64,000 nucleotides of DNA from Bacteroidota bacterium (GTDB lineage Bacteria > Bacteroidota > Bacteroidia > Bacteroidales > FEN-979). A program made the translations under genes and the position numbers. This document shows, piece after piece, positions 1 through 7,491 of this stretch; position 1 is the stretch's first letter, and each line of letters opens with the position of its first letter. The notes below the pieces were generated by a model that worked only from the letters and a program-made list of their open reading frames with translations, did not search any database and was not told the DNA's origin. Location of the stretch: positions 1 to 64,000 of the forward strand of contig JAPLDF010000067.1 in the NCBI GenBank assembly GCA_026391835.1, given 5' to 3'.

Positions 1-102
1 GGAAAAATAAAGGGTGTGGACGAAATGGGCCGGCTCTGTGTTGAAGACCGCAGCGGCGAAACTCTCCACTTCAGCCACAGAGAAATCGAATACATTCTTT
101 GA
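1..102 (+). CDS. birA: C-terminal end of a probable biotin-protein ligase (partial)
   Basis: Frame 1 is open from the first base and stops at TGA 100-102, giving 33 residues that end in FSHREIEYIL. The pattern (GVDEMGRL, then acidic and Gly residues, then FSHREI and a hydrophobic end) resembles the small SH3-like C-terminal domain of BirA, which attaches biotin to carboxylase carrier proteins. The catalytic domain lies upstream of the window, so the name rests only on this tail. The gene converges on the small envelope gene at 164-928, with an 8-bp tandem array filling the gap between the two stops. Confidence 0.5.
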   Translation, partial: GKIKGVDEMGRLCVEDRSGETLHFSHREIEYIL

Positions 103-110
103 TTCCCCCG

Positions 111-166
111 TCCGCCTGTCCGCCTGTCCGCCTGTCCGCCTGTCCGCCTGTCCGCCTGTCCGCCTA
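111..166. repeat. 8-bp tandem array, seven units of TCCGCCTG
   Basis: Seven consecutive 8-bp units run from 111 to 166. Six are TCCGCCTG and the last is TCCGCCTA. The final unit supplies the stop codon (CTA on +, TAG on -) of the gene at 164-928. The array begins 8 bp after the stop of the probable birA. The same unit recurs at 21994-22025 and inside hldD at 59021-59092. Confidence 0.95.
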
Positions 167-928
167 CTTATTATACCTCTTCCCAAACATCACGCTTACA
201 TAAAGTGTGAGGAAGAAACTCTGTTCCGGGTTATAGGCCATGATGGCAATGGGAATGGGGGAGTAGTCGAAAATACCTCCAACTTCGAGTGCGTTGATCT
301 GCCTGTTTTTAGTGCCAAATTCGAAATCCAGCCCGGTTTTAATGTATGCGCCGGGGTGCAGCCCGATTTTGGTGAACCCGGCAAGAAAGGAGCCCCGGCC
401 ATAGATGTTGTCGACAAAGTCGGTTGCAGGATCGTATTTTTCCTCTTTCACTTCATAGTCGGTGAACCCACTGTTGAAGTGTATGATATAGAGGTAAACC
501 GGTTTGGTAATTCCGAGTGAGAATCCGCCGTAATAAAGCCAGCTGAGTTGAACGCCCCCCCAATATGGTTTTCGGTTGAGGATCCGTTGCTGGCCAACTC
601 CGCCCCGAAGGAACCAGACATAATTGAGTTTCCCGTAAAAATAGGAGCGGGAATCAGAGAAATAGGGATTGATACTGCGTACTTCCTTCGATGATTTGTA
701 GGTGGAAAATTCAATTTCCCACATGAATTGTTTCAGGGCTGTAATATTTTGTCCCTTCCTGAACTTTAATCCCCAGCCGTTTGAATGAAGAAGTGCTCCC
801 AGGCTCCATTGTTTTTCGAGCAATACGTTCTCGGGAGTGGTATCGGGCCGGGCTTCATATTGTCCGACGGCAAAATAACCGGCTGCAGTGAAAAGTAGCA
901 ACGACAGCGTAAGGATGATGCGTTTCAT
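164..928 (-). CDS. hypothetical exported, probable outer-membrane beta-barrel protein
   Basis: This 254-residue protein has no recognised function. The start at 928 is chosen because it opens a clean signal peptide (MKRIILTLSLLLFTAAG, cleavage probably near VGQYE) and sits 25 bp after a TATCTTTG element; an upstream in-frame ATG at 994 would put 22 residues before the signal. The body alternates aromatic and polar residues (for example GKLNYVWFLRGG, PVYLYIIHFNSG) and ends in a probable final beta-strand, FFLTLYVSVMFGKRYNK. That pattern fits a small outer-membrane barrel. The stop codon lies in the last unit of the 8-bp array, so the sequence after the coding region is repeat-derived. No family name can be supported. 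Confidence 0.75.
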   Translation of the reverse strand: MKRIILTLSLLLFTAAGYFAVGQYEARPDTTPENVLLEKQWSLGALLHSNGWGLKFRKGQNITALKQFMWEIEFSTYKSSKEVRSINPYFSDSRSYFYGKLNYVWFLRGGVGQQRILNRKPYWGGVQLSWLYYGGFSLGITKPVYLYIIHFNSGFTDYEVKEEKYDPATDFVDNIYGRGSFLAGFTKIGLHPGAYIKTGLDFEFGTKNRQINALEVGGIFDYSPIPIAIMAYNPEQSFFLTLYVSVMFGKRYNK

Positions 929-952
929 TGTTTTCCGAAGACTGAAAAGAAA

Positions 953-960
953 CAAAGATA
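953..960 (-). promoter_or_regulatory. Bacteroidota-type -7 element TATCTTTG
   Basis: CAAAGATA on + reads TATCTTTG on -, matching TAnnTTTG, 25 bp upstream of the start at 928. No clear -33 TTTG was found. Confidence 0.5.
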
Positions 961-1018
961 CAAAAGAAATGGGAAGCCGAAGCTTCCCATTCATACAAAA
1001 AATAAAATGGAAAAGTTC

Positions 1019-1141
1019 TTATCGTCGCTCAATTTGGTATCTTTGCTTTTCACCATACGCCGCACAATGCTGATTTGAAGTGCAGGAATAAAGGATACTT
1101 GAAAGAACTGCTACCAATATAACCAATAGGATTTTTTTCAT
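1019..1141 (-). CDS. small lipoprotein of 40 residues
   Basis: The reading frame opens with ATG at 1141 and closes with TAA at 1019-1021. The product starts MKKILLVILVAVLSSILYSC, a short positively charged and hydrophobic signal with a lipobox-like ending and Cys20. The mature part is only about 20 residues and contains HCAAYGEKQRYQIERR. It has its own promoter-like sequence (1177-1206), which supports it as a real gene. The Cys-Ala-Ala-Tyr-Gly segment resembles tails I associate with short Bacteroidota lipoproteins (CxAYG), but I cannot name a family. It is probably anchored at the inner or outer membrane; function unknown. Confidence 0.65.
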   Translation of the reverse strand: MKKILLVILVAVLSSILYSCTSNQHCAAYGEKQRYQIERR

Positions 1142-1176
1142 GATGGTCACCCCTGATTTTCGTTTGTTTAGATATG

Positions 1177-1206
1177 CAAAGGTACTGCTATTAAGCTAAT
1201 GAACAA
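1177..1206 (-). promoter_or_regulatory. promoter of the small lipoprotein gene
   Basis: On the minus strand TTG (1206-1204), a 19-bp spacer and TACCTTTG (1184-1177) match the Bacteroidota primary sigma consensus (TTTG, 17-23 bp, TAnnTTTG). The start codon at 1141 follows 35 bp later. Confidence 0.6.
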
Positions 1207-1260
1207 CTATTTTTAACAATTATTGCGCAAAGTTATCAACGATAGAAAGTTAATAATGTT

Positions 1261-1938
1261 ATGGAGAGAGTTGATCCTGTAATGGAAACCAGCTGGAAAG
1301 AAGCCCTGCGCGATGAATTCGACAAAGAATATTTCGGTGAACTGAAGCAGTTCCTCCTTGAAGAAAAGAAAAAATTCAGGGTGTTTCCCAGGGGGCAGGA
1401 GATATTCAATGCGTTTAATCACACCCCTTTCGGCAAGGTGAAGGTGGTGCTGCTGGGACAGGATCCCTACCATGGTGCCGGGCAGGCCCATGGCCTGTGT
1501 TTCTCGGTTCCCGATGGAGTTCCCAAGCCTCCGTCCCTTGTCAATATCTTAAAAGAGCTTAAAACTGATCTTGGCATCGATGTTCCCTTGCATGGCAACC
1601 TTACAAAATGGGCGGACCAGGGCGTCTTATTGCTCAACGCGACCCTGACTGTCCGCGAAAACCAGGCAGGCTCCCACCAGAACCATGGCTGGGAAACTTT
1701 TACCGACGCGGCGATCAAACAGCTGTCACTTCACCGGAACGGGCTGATATTTATGCTCTGGGGCAATTATGCCATGGCAAAGAAGTCGTTGATCGACACC
1801 TCCCGGCACGTTATTTTAACATCGGTACATCCCTCCCCGTTGTCGGCTCACCGGGGTTTTTTTGGATGCCGCCACTTTTCCCAGGTCAACAACCTGCTGC
1901 GACAACAGGGTGTTGAAGAAATCGACTGGAGGTTGTGA
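1261..1938 (+). CDS. ung: uracil-DNA glycosylase, family 1
   Basis: Removes uracil from DNA as the first step of base excision repair. The 225-residue product has the usual family length. It carries the catalytic water-activating loop GQDPYH at residues 66-71 and the minor-groove loop HPSPLS at 190-195, followed by GFFGCRHFSQVN. A second in-frame ATG at 1282 is an alternative start. The stop TGA (1936-1938) overlaps the ATG of the downstream cytochrome peroxidase gene by one base (TGATG), so the two are probably translationally coupled, although they share no obvious pathway. Confidence 0.97.
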   Translation: MERVDPVMETSWKEALRDEFDKEYFGELKQFLLEEKKKFRVFPRGQEIFNAFNHTPFGKVKVVLLGQDPYHGAGQAHGLCFSVPDGVPKPPSLVNILKELKTDLGIDVPLHGNLTKWADQGVLLLNATLTVRENQAGSHQNHGWETFTDAAIKQLSLHRNGLIFMLWGNYAMAKKSLIDTSRHVILTSVHPSPLSAHRGFFGCRHFSQVNNLLRQQGVEEIDWRL

Positions 1939-3152
1939 TGAAAATCCGCCGGAAGTGCTTCCCAACCCGCATCTCCCACTTTGCATTTTGCACTCTGCAT
2001 TTTGCATTTTGCTTTTTTTTAAAGGTGGGCCTGCCAGTTTCATTCCTCCTCGTCACTTCCTGCCACAAAGACCAGGTTTACACCCCGGTTGAAAAACCGT
2101 CACCATATACCATTGCGATTCCGCGTTTTTTTCCGACGGAATTGAATGTTCCCGGCGATAACCCGATGACCATCGAAGGTGTAGAACTGGGGCGGTATCT
2201 TTTTTATGACGGAAGAATGTCGGGCCGCACCGATCCCGATTCGCTGATGAGTTGTTCAACCTGTCACCTGCAATCCCATTCATTCGAATGCGGGATCGAT
2301 CATCCGAAATATATCCAGGGTCACCCATTCGGGTTGACCGGCATACCCACACCCCATTCCATGATGCCCATGATCAACCTTGTGTGGACCAACCACGGGT
2401 TTTTGTGGAACGGAAAAATTTCATCCGACAATCCGTCTCCTGCCATGAGAACCCTCGAAGATGTTACCTGGATGGCAATTGCGGCCCCCCATGAAATGCA
2501 TGGGGATACAGCAAGGGTGGCAGCCCTTTTTCAATCGATCAACGGGTATCCTGCACTTTTTAAAAAGGCATTCGGGTCTGACCGGGTTACCGTGAAAAAT
2601 ATGGGAAGAGCAATAGCCCAGTTTGTCCGCACGCTGATCTCGGCAAATTCCAGGTTCGACAGGTTTACGGCGGGTGAAGTGCAGCTGACACCCTCCGAAC
2701 GAAACGGCTATGTGCTTTTTATGACCGAACAGGGCGGCGACTGTTTTCATTGCCATGGAGGCGATGGAAACCCGTTGTTCACCACGAACCTCTTTTATAA
2801 CAATGGAAAGGATTCTCTCTTTACCGATCCGGGCGACAGGTTTTCGGTTACCGGCAACCTGGCCGACCAGGGGGCCTACAAGGCGCCGACGTTGCGGAAC
2901 CTGGCTTTTACAGCACCTTACATGCATGACGGACGCTACAGTACGATCGATGAGGTGCTCTCTTTTTACAATTCAGGCCTGGTCTGGTCTGCTTCGATCA
3001 GTCCCCTGATGCACCATATCGGGACGCATGGTATCCGGTTGTCGCCGCCGCAGCTTGCCGATCTGAAATCATTCCTGCTCTGTCTGTCCGACAGTTCGTT
3101 CGTAAACAATCCGTCCTTTTCGGCACCTTCAAAATTTCCGGACGAAAATTAG
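1938..3152 (+). CDS. di-haem cytochrome c peroxidase (CcpA/MauG family) lipoprotein
   Basis: Predicted envelope enzyme that reduces hydrogen peroxide, or oxidises a protein partner, using two c-type haems. Two CxxCH haem sites are visible: CSTCH at residues 106-110 and CFHCH at 269-273, with a late APYMHDGRY segment that fits the distal haem region. The start is the ATG overlapping the ung stop. The N-terminus is odd. After MKIRRK come residues 15-28, encoded by 7-bp repeats and reading FAFCTLH then FAFCFFL, then a lipobox-like LVTSC with Cys42. The hydrophobic core of the export signal is therefore largely repeat-derived and longer than a normal lipoprotein signal. A GTG at codon 30 would leave almost no signal, so it is unlikely to be the start. 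Confidence 0.9.
   Translation: MKIRRKCFPTRISHFAFCTLHFAFCFFLKVGLPVSFLLVTSCHKDQVYTPVEKPSPYTIAIPRFFPTELNVPGDNPMTIEGVELGRYLFYDGRMSGRTDPDSLMSCSTCHLQSHSFECGIDHPKYIQGHPFGLTGIPTPHSMMPMINLVWTNHGFLWNGKISSDNPSPAMRTLEDVTWMAIAAPHEMHGDTARVAALFQSINGYPALFKKAFGSDRVTVKNMGRAIAQFVRTLISANSRFDRFTAGEVQLTPSERNGYVLFMTEQGGDCFHCHGGDGNPLFTTNLFYNNGKDSLFTDPGDRFSVTGNLADQGAYKAPTLRNLAFTAPYMHDGRYSTIDEVLSFYNSGLVWSASISPLMHHIGTHGIRLSPPQLADLKSFLLCLSDSSFVNNPSFSAPSKFPDEN
1980..2014 (+). repeat. 7-bp tandem array, five units of TTTGCAT type, inside a coding region
   Basis: Five 7-bp units (TTTGCAT, TTTGCAC, TCTGCAT, TTTGCAT, TTTGCTT) are followed by a T run to 2020. Read in frame they give a 7-residue period in the signal peptide of the cytochrome c peroxidase. 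Confidence 0.9.
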
Positions 3153-3168
3153 TGGTATTTTTGACACC

Positions 3169-3978
3169 ATGATTCAATTTCCAAATTGCAAGATCAACCT
3201 CGGGCTGAATATCGTGGGCAAGCGACCCGACGGGTATCATAACCTTGAGAGTATCCTTTACCCATTGCCATTATACGATGTACTGGAAATTATCCCGGCA
3301 CCTGACGGAATATTTCAGTTTCACGTTACCGGGCTGGCGATACCCGGTGAGGTTGAGCAAAACCTCTGTGTGAGGGCCTTCCGTTTGTTGCAGGACGAAT
3401 TCGCATTGCCTGAGGTGCACATGCACCTGCACAAGGTGATCCCCCTGGGGAGCGGACTGGGCGGTGGCTCTGCCAACGGCACGTTTACCCTGGGGATGGT
3501 GAATGAACTGTTTTCCCTCAGGCTTGATGCTGAACGGTTAAAAAGCTATGCGCGCCTCCTTGGAAGTGACTGTGCGTTTTTCGTTGATAATTTACCGGTT
3601 TTCGCGTTTGAAAAGGGTGACCGGTTCGAGCCTGTCGACATCAGTTTATCCGGCCTGTTTCTGGCCATCGTCATTCCGGATATCCATGTTGTTACGGCAG
3701 ATGCATACCGCATGGCAGTGCCTGGGGTACCTGTACGGTCCCTGAAAGAGCTGATCCAGTTCCCGGTTGAAACCTGGAAAGACAGTTTGGGAAATGATTT
3801 TGAAAAACCTGTGATTGCCCGGTTCCCGATAATCGGTGAAATCAAGCAGCAACTATATGATTCAGGCGCCGTTTATGCCTCCATGAGCGGCAGCGGCTCA
3901 GCGGTATTCGGAATTTTTCATGAACTGCCGTTGCCGGAAGATTTTCCCGGTTGTTTCTTTTGGAGTGCCGGGCTCTGA
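3169..3978 (+). CDS. ispE: 4-diphosphocytidyl-2-C-methyl-D-erythritol kinase
   Basis: Phosphorylates CDP-methylerythritol in the MEP route to isoprenoids (GHMP kinase family, cytoplasmic). The 269-residue product opens with PNCKINLGLNIVGKRPDGYH, typical of the family, and has the ATP-binding loop PLGSGLGGGSAN at residues 92-103. A C-terminal GSGSAVFGIF glycine motif is also present. The length is normal. A TATTTTTG sequence at 3156-3163 lies only 5 bp before the start, so the gene is either expressed from a very short leader or read through from upstream. It converges on the lptF/G gene. Confidence 0.96.
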   Translation: MIQFPNCKINLGLNIVGKRPDGYHNLESILYPLPLYDVLEIIPAPDGIFQFHVTGLAIPGEVEQNLCVRAFRLLQDEFALPEVHMHLHKVIPLGSGLGGGSANGTFTLGMVNELFSLRLDAERLKSYARLLGSDCAFFVDNLPVFAFEKGDRFEPVDISLSGLFLAIVIPDIHVVTADAYRMAVPGVPVRSLKELIQFPVETWKDSLGNDFEKPVIARFPIIGEIKQQLYDSGAVYASMSGSGSAVFGIFHELPLPEDFPGCFFWSAGL

Positions 3979-3992
3979 TCACAGGTGATCAG
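3975..3992. terminator. perfect hairpin at the ispE stop between convergent genes
   Basis: CTGATCAC (3975-3982), AG, GTGATCAG (3985-3992) form a perfect 8-bp stem that includes the ispE stop codon. It lies between convergent ispE and lptF/G. No strong T tract follows on either strand, so termination is only suggested. Confidence 0.4.
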
Positions 3993-4003
3993 GCAGTCTT
4001 CAG

Positions 4004-5080
4004 CTATTTTGGAGCGATCCGGTAGAGGAAAAAGGCGATGAAGCCGAAAATGATGTTGGGGATCCAGACGGCGATCAGCGGCGGCAAATCACCGAAGGTG
4101 GCAAAAACAGTAAAGATCTGCATGAACAGGATGTACAGGAACGTCAGCGACAGGCCGAGCCCCAGGTGAAACCCGATGCCCCCGCGGACCTTCCTGCTTG
4201 AAACGGATACCCCGATCAGCGTCAGGATCAGCGTCGCGAAAGGGAATGCGATCCGCTCGTATTTTTTTACCTTGAATTTTATTAAATCGGGATCACCCCG
4301 CAACTCCTTGCGTTTGATATGCTCTTCCAGCATGAAATAATTCATGATCTTCACCTCTTCGACATCTTCGGTAAAATCGGAGGGTTTGAACGGCAGTAAC
4401 GTATCGAGTTTTACGCCCTTGACAATCGACTCGGTCATCCCGTTGAGCCTCCTGAAGTAATAGTTGGAGATGCGCCAGCGCAACCGCAAACTGTCCCATT
4501 CGATTCGCTCCCCCTTTAATTTATAGACCAGTTTCCGGTCTTCAAATTTTTCGAGGGTGAATTTCCAGCCGGCGTTGGTATGGATGTTGAAATTTTCAAA
4601 GTAGATGAACGTTCCAGGGCTGATCTGCTTGTGAATGTTCTGGTCGCTGAACTCCTTGGGGTTGTTGATGTATCTTTTCTCAAAGGCAAACATGCTCCTG
4701 TTTGTGTATGGAATGATGAAATTCGCAAGAAAAAAGGAGAGCAAGCCAAGCACCATGGCCGAAAGGAAATAGGGGAACAACATGCGCCTGAAGCTGATAC
4801 CGCTGCTCAGGATGGCGATGATTTCGGAATCGGAGGCCATGCGGGAGGTGAAAAAAATAACCGCAATAAAGGTGAGCAGGTAACTGAACAGGTTTATGAA
4901 ATAGGGGACGAAGTTGAGGTAGTAATCAAAAATGATCGCCTTGAGCGGTGCATCATGCCTGAGAAAATCATCGATTTTTTCGGAGATATCAAAAACAATG
5001 ACAATAAATATCAGCAACACCAGGGTAAAGAAAAAGGTCCCCAGGAATTTTTTGATGATATAAATATCAATTGTCCGCAT
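4004..5080 (-). CDS. LptF/LptG-family permease (YjgP/YjgQ)
   Basis: Inner-membrane permease component of the lipopolysaccharide export ABC transporter, working with LptB, LptC and the periplasmic bridge. The 358-residue product starts MRTIDIYIIKKFLGTFFFTL, the family signature. Membrane helices lie near residues 12-32, 55-75 and 100-125, then a periplasmic jellyroll-like domain of about 150 residues (NPKEFSDQNIHKQISPGTF onward), then helices close to the C-terminus. LptF and LptG cannot be told apart from this sequence. It follows tgt by 13 bp on the same strand, so the two are probably co-transcribed. Confidence 0.92.
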   Translation of the reverse strand: MRTIDIYIIKKFLGTFFFTLVLLIFIVIVFDISEKIDDFLRHDAPLKAIIFDYYLNFVPYFINLFSYLLTFIAVIFFTSRMASDSEIIAILSSGISFRRMLFPYFLSAMVLGLLSFFLANFIIPYTNRSMFAFEKRYINNPKEFSDQNIHKQISPGTFIYFENFNIHTNAGWKFTLEKFEDRKLVYKLKGERIEWDSLRLRWRISNYYFRRLNGMTESIVKGVKLDTLLPFKPSDFTEDVEEVKIMNYFMLEEHIKRKELRGDPDLIKFKVKKYERIAFPFATLILTLIGVSVSSRKVRGGIGFHLGLGLSLTFLYILFMQIFTVFATFGDLPPLIAVWIPNIIFGFIAFFLYRIAPK

Positions 5081-5093
5081 GTTTGATGTTTAC

Positions 5094-6224
5094 TTATAAA
5101 CGTTGCATCAGTCTTTTCACCATTGTCTCTTTCCACGATGAAAAAGTTCCCTGACTGATCTGTGTTCTTGCTTCTTTCATCAGCCAGATGTAAAACCCAA
5201 GGTTGTGCATGGTGGCGATCATGGCGGCAAGGATCTCCTTTGAAATGAACAGATGACGCAGGAATGCCTTGTTGTATTGCAGGTCGGCAAAAACTTCGCC
5301 TTCCGCTTCCAGCGGGGAAAAGTCATCCTTCCATTTTTCATTTTTGATGTTGATGATCCCGTTTCGTGTAAAGAGCATCCCGTTGCGGCCATTGCGTGTC
5401 GGCATCACGCAGTCGAACATGTCGATCCCGAGCGCGATGCTTTCAAGGATGTTGGCCGGGGTTCCCACGCCCATCAGGTACCGGGGTTTGTCGTCGGGAA
5501 GAATCCCGCAAACCAGGCCGGTCATGTCGTACATCATGTTTGCGGGTTCACCCACCGAGAGTCCGCCGATGGCATTGCCGGGGGCACCCTGGCCGGCGAT
5601 AAACCTGGCCGATTCGGCGCGCAACTCAGGGAACACGCTCCCCTGTACAATGGGAAACAGGCTCTGGGTGTAGCCGTGCGGGCAAACAGTTTCGGCAAAG
5701 TGGGCCATGCACCTGGTGAGCCAGTAATGCGTCCGGTTCATTGATTTTTTCGCATAGGCCTCATCGCACGGGTATGGCGTGCATTCATCAAAGGCCATGA
5801 TGATGTCCGCACCCAGGTGCCGTTGAACATCGATGGCTTTTTCAGGGGTGAACACATGCCTTGAACCATCAATGTGTGACTGGAAAATGACACCATCGTC
5901 GGTAAACTTCCGGATATCACTCAGCGAATATATCTGGTACCCTCCGCTGTCGGTCAAAATGGGCTTGTCCCATCCGTTGAATTTATGCAATCCTCCCGCC
6001 GCAGAGACGATATCGACACCCGGCCTGAGATAAAGGTGATAGGTGTTTGAAAGCATGATCTGGGCTTTGACCTCCTCCCGGAGATCTTTGATATGCATGG
6101 CTTTTACAGTACCTGCGGTGCCGACCGGCATGAAAAAAGGGGATTCTATGGGGCCATGATCAGTCGTTAGCACACCTGCCCGGGCGGATGAACTGGTATC
6201 ACGATGGGAAATTTCGAATTTCAA
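5094..6224 (-). CDS. tgt: tRNA-guanine transglycosylase (queuosine), lacking the zinc-ligand cysteines
   Basis: Exchanges guanine 34 for preQ1 in tRNAs with GUN anticodons. The 376-residue product has the general acid Asp92 in ILTDSGGYQ, the nucleophile Asp271 in MFDCVMPTRNGRNG, and the substrate segment GNAIGGLSVGEP. The usual CxCxxC plus His zinc site near residues 305-324 is absent: the matching stretch reads EGEVFADLQYNKAFLRHL, with the final His kept. I believe other Bacteroidota Tgt proteins share this loss. The start is TTG at 6224, because an in-frame stop precedes it and the next Met would delete conserved residues. Confidence 0.94.
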   Translation of the reverse strand: MKFEISHRDTSSSARAGVLTTDHGPIESPFFMPVGTAGTVKAMHIKDLREEVKAQIMLSNTYHLYLRPGVDIVSAAGGLHKFNGWDKPILTDSGGYQIYSLSDIRKFTDDGVIFQSHIDGSRHVFTPEKAIDVQRHLGADIIMAFDECTPYPCDEAYAKKSMNRTHYWLTRCMAHFAETVCPHGYTQSLFPIVQGSVFPELRAESARFIAGQGAPGNAIGGLSVGEPANMMYDMTGLVCGILPDDKPRYLMGVGTPANILESIALGIDMFDCVMPTRNGRNGMLFTRNGIINIKNEKWKDDFSPLEAEGEVFADLQYNKAFLRHLFISKEILAAMIATMHNLGFYIWLMKEARTQISQGTFSSWKETMVKRLMQRL

Positions 6225-6303
6225 TTAGATGGTTTTGGAAAATTTCAGCAAAGGTAATGGTTCTTCTTATTAACTATACTGCCATTTTTTTTACAAAAAA
6301 GGT

Positions 6304-6331
6304 TTTTGGTATCAGGGAATTAATAACTTTG
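6304..6331 (+). promoter_or_regulatory. promoter of the glycosyltransferase gene
   Basis: TAACTTTG at 6324-6331 matches TAnnTTTG and lies 26 bp before the start at 6358. A TTTTG at 6304-6308 is a plausible -33 element with a short (15 bp) spacer. Confidence 0.55.
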
Positions 6332-6357
6332 TTGCATAATAACATAAATTAGTTTTA

Positions 6358-7491
6358 ATGATTGATTTTCTGATAAATAGACAATTGTTCCCACTAATTT
6401 TGTTAGGCTCGTTCGGATTGGTGTTCCTCATCCAGCAGGTTTTTTATTGGGTAATATTCTGGAGGCTTGGCAGATACAGGCATCCTGAAAATACAGCCGG
6501 CCCCAGGGGGGTGTCGGTGGTGATTTGCGCCCACAATGAATATCACCACCTGAAGGAAACACTCCCATTAATTCTTGAACAGGATTATCCCGACTACGAA
6601 GTGCTGGTTGTCAACCACTCTTCCGATGATGATACCCACTACCTTCTTACCCGCCTCGAGGAGGAATACCCGCACCTGACTACCATCTACATCCGGGAGG
6701 ATCTTAATTTTTTCTCGGGAAAAAAATTCCCTCTGTCAATTGGCATTAAATCGGCGAAACACAACCTGGTATTGCTGACTGATGCCGATTGCAAACCGGA
6801 ATCAAAAGAGTGGATCAGGCATATGCAGTCTGCCTTCATGCCTAAAACAGAGGTGGTACTGGGATATGGCCCATACTACCGCGCTGCCGGTTTGCTCAAC
6901 AAGCTCATCCGGTTCGATACGGCCCAGATTGCCATTCAGTACCTGTCGTATGCACTGGCAGGGATCCCGTACATGGGGGTAGGCCGGAATTTGTCGTATG
7001 TGAAACCTGTTTTTTACAGGAACCAGGGCTTTATTGCCCATTACCGCATCCGCTCGGGCGATGACGACCTTTTTATCAACAGGGTGGCCAACCGGTCAAA
7101 CACCGCCATCATGGTGCATCCCGACAGTTTTACATTTTCAGAACCAAAGCCCACCCTCGGGAAATGGATCACGCAGAAAAAACGGCATCTTTCAACAAGC
7201 CATCTTTATAAGTTCAGGCATAAGTTACTGCTCGGGCTCTATGGTTTCACCCTTGCATCCTTTTACGGGCTCTTTATCCTGCTGCTTTCACTCAACTGGT
7301 CGGTAATCCCGGTACTCGGAATTTTCGTGCTCCGGTTGATTTCACAATACATTGTACTGGCCGGCTGCATGAAGAAACTGAATGAAAGGGACCTGGTGCC
7401 CCTGTTGCCGTTTTATGAAATCCTGTTGTTGATCTTCAACGCTGGGATATTGATCTCCAATGTTGTACGCAAACCTACCCGATGGAAATAG
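6358..7491 (+). CDS. membrane-bound family 2 glycosyltransferase
   Basis: Predicted inverting glycosyltransferase that moves sugar from a nucleotide sugar to a lipid or polysaccharide acceptor at the inner membrane. The 377-residue product begins with a membrane helix (about residues 11-35), then a GT-A fold: VSVVICAHNEYHHLKE near residue 52, the metal-binding DAD of LLTDADCK near residue 142, and RIRSGDDDLFINR near 230. Two helices follow near residues 295-315 and 345-370. The architecture resembles processive or membrane-anchored GT2 enzymes; the acceptor is unknown. The sigma factor gene overlaps its end by 10 bp. Confidence 0.9.
   Translation: MIDFLINRQLFPLILLGSFGLVFLIQQVFYWVIFWRLGRYRHPENTAGPRGVSVVICAHNEYHHLKETLPLILEQDYPDYEVLVVNHSSDDDTHYLLTRLEEEYPHLTTIYIREDLNFFSGKKFPLSIGIKSAKHNLVLLTDADCKPESKEWIRHMQSAFMPKTEVVLGYGPYYRAAGLLNKLIRFDTAQIAIQYLSYALAGIPYMGVGRNLSYVKPVFYRNQGFIAHYRIRSGDDDLFINRVANRSNTAIMVHPDSFTFSEPKPTLGKWITQKKRHLSTSHLYKFRHKLLLGLYGFTLASFYGLFILLLSLNWSVIPVLGIFVLRLISQYIVLAGCMKKLNERDLVPLLPFYEILLLIFNAGILISNVVRKPTRWK

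Noticed and set aside
14..520. Open reading frame on + through the first array
   Set aside because: It is antisense to the 164-928 gene and consists of array translation and shadow sequence.
1038..1045. TATCTTTG on + as a promoter of ung
   Set aside because: It lies inside the small lipoprotein gene on the other strand and is more than 200 bp from ung; coincidental.
1816..2068. Minus-strand frames reading QNAKC-type repeats
   Set aside because: They are reverse readings of the 7-bp array and of ung; no gene signature.
3156..3163. TATTTTTG as a clear ispE promoter
   Set aside because: Only 5 bp from the start codon; a promoter here would give almost no leader, so it is mentioned but not called.
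6225..6357. Possible tRNA or small RNA in the tgt/glycosyltransferase gap
   Set aside because: No cloverleaf or conserved RNA pattern; the gap is explained by promoter sequence.
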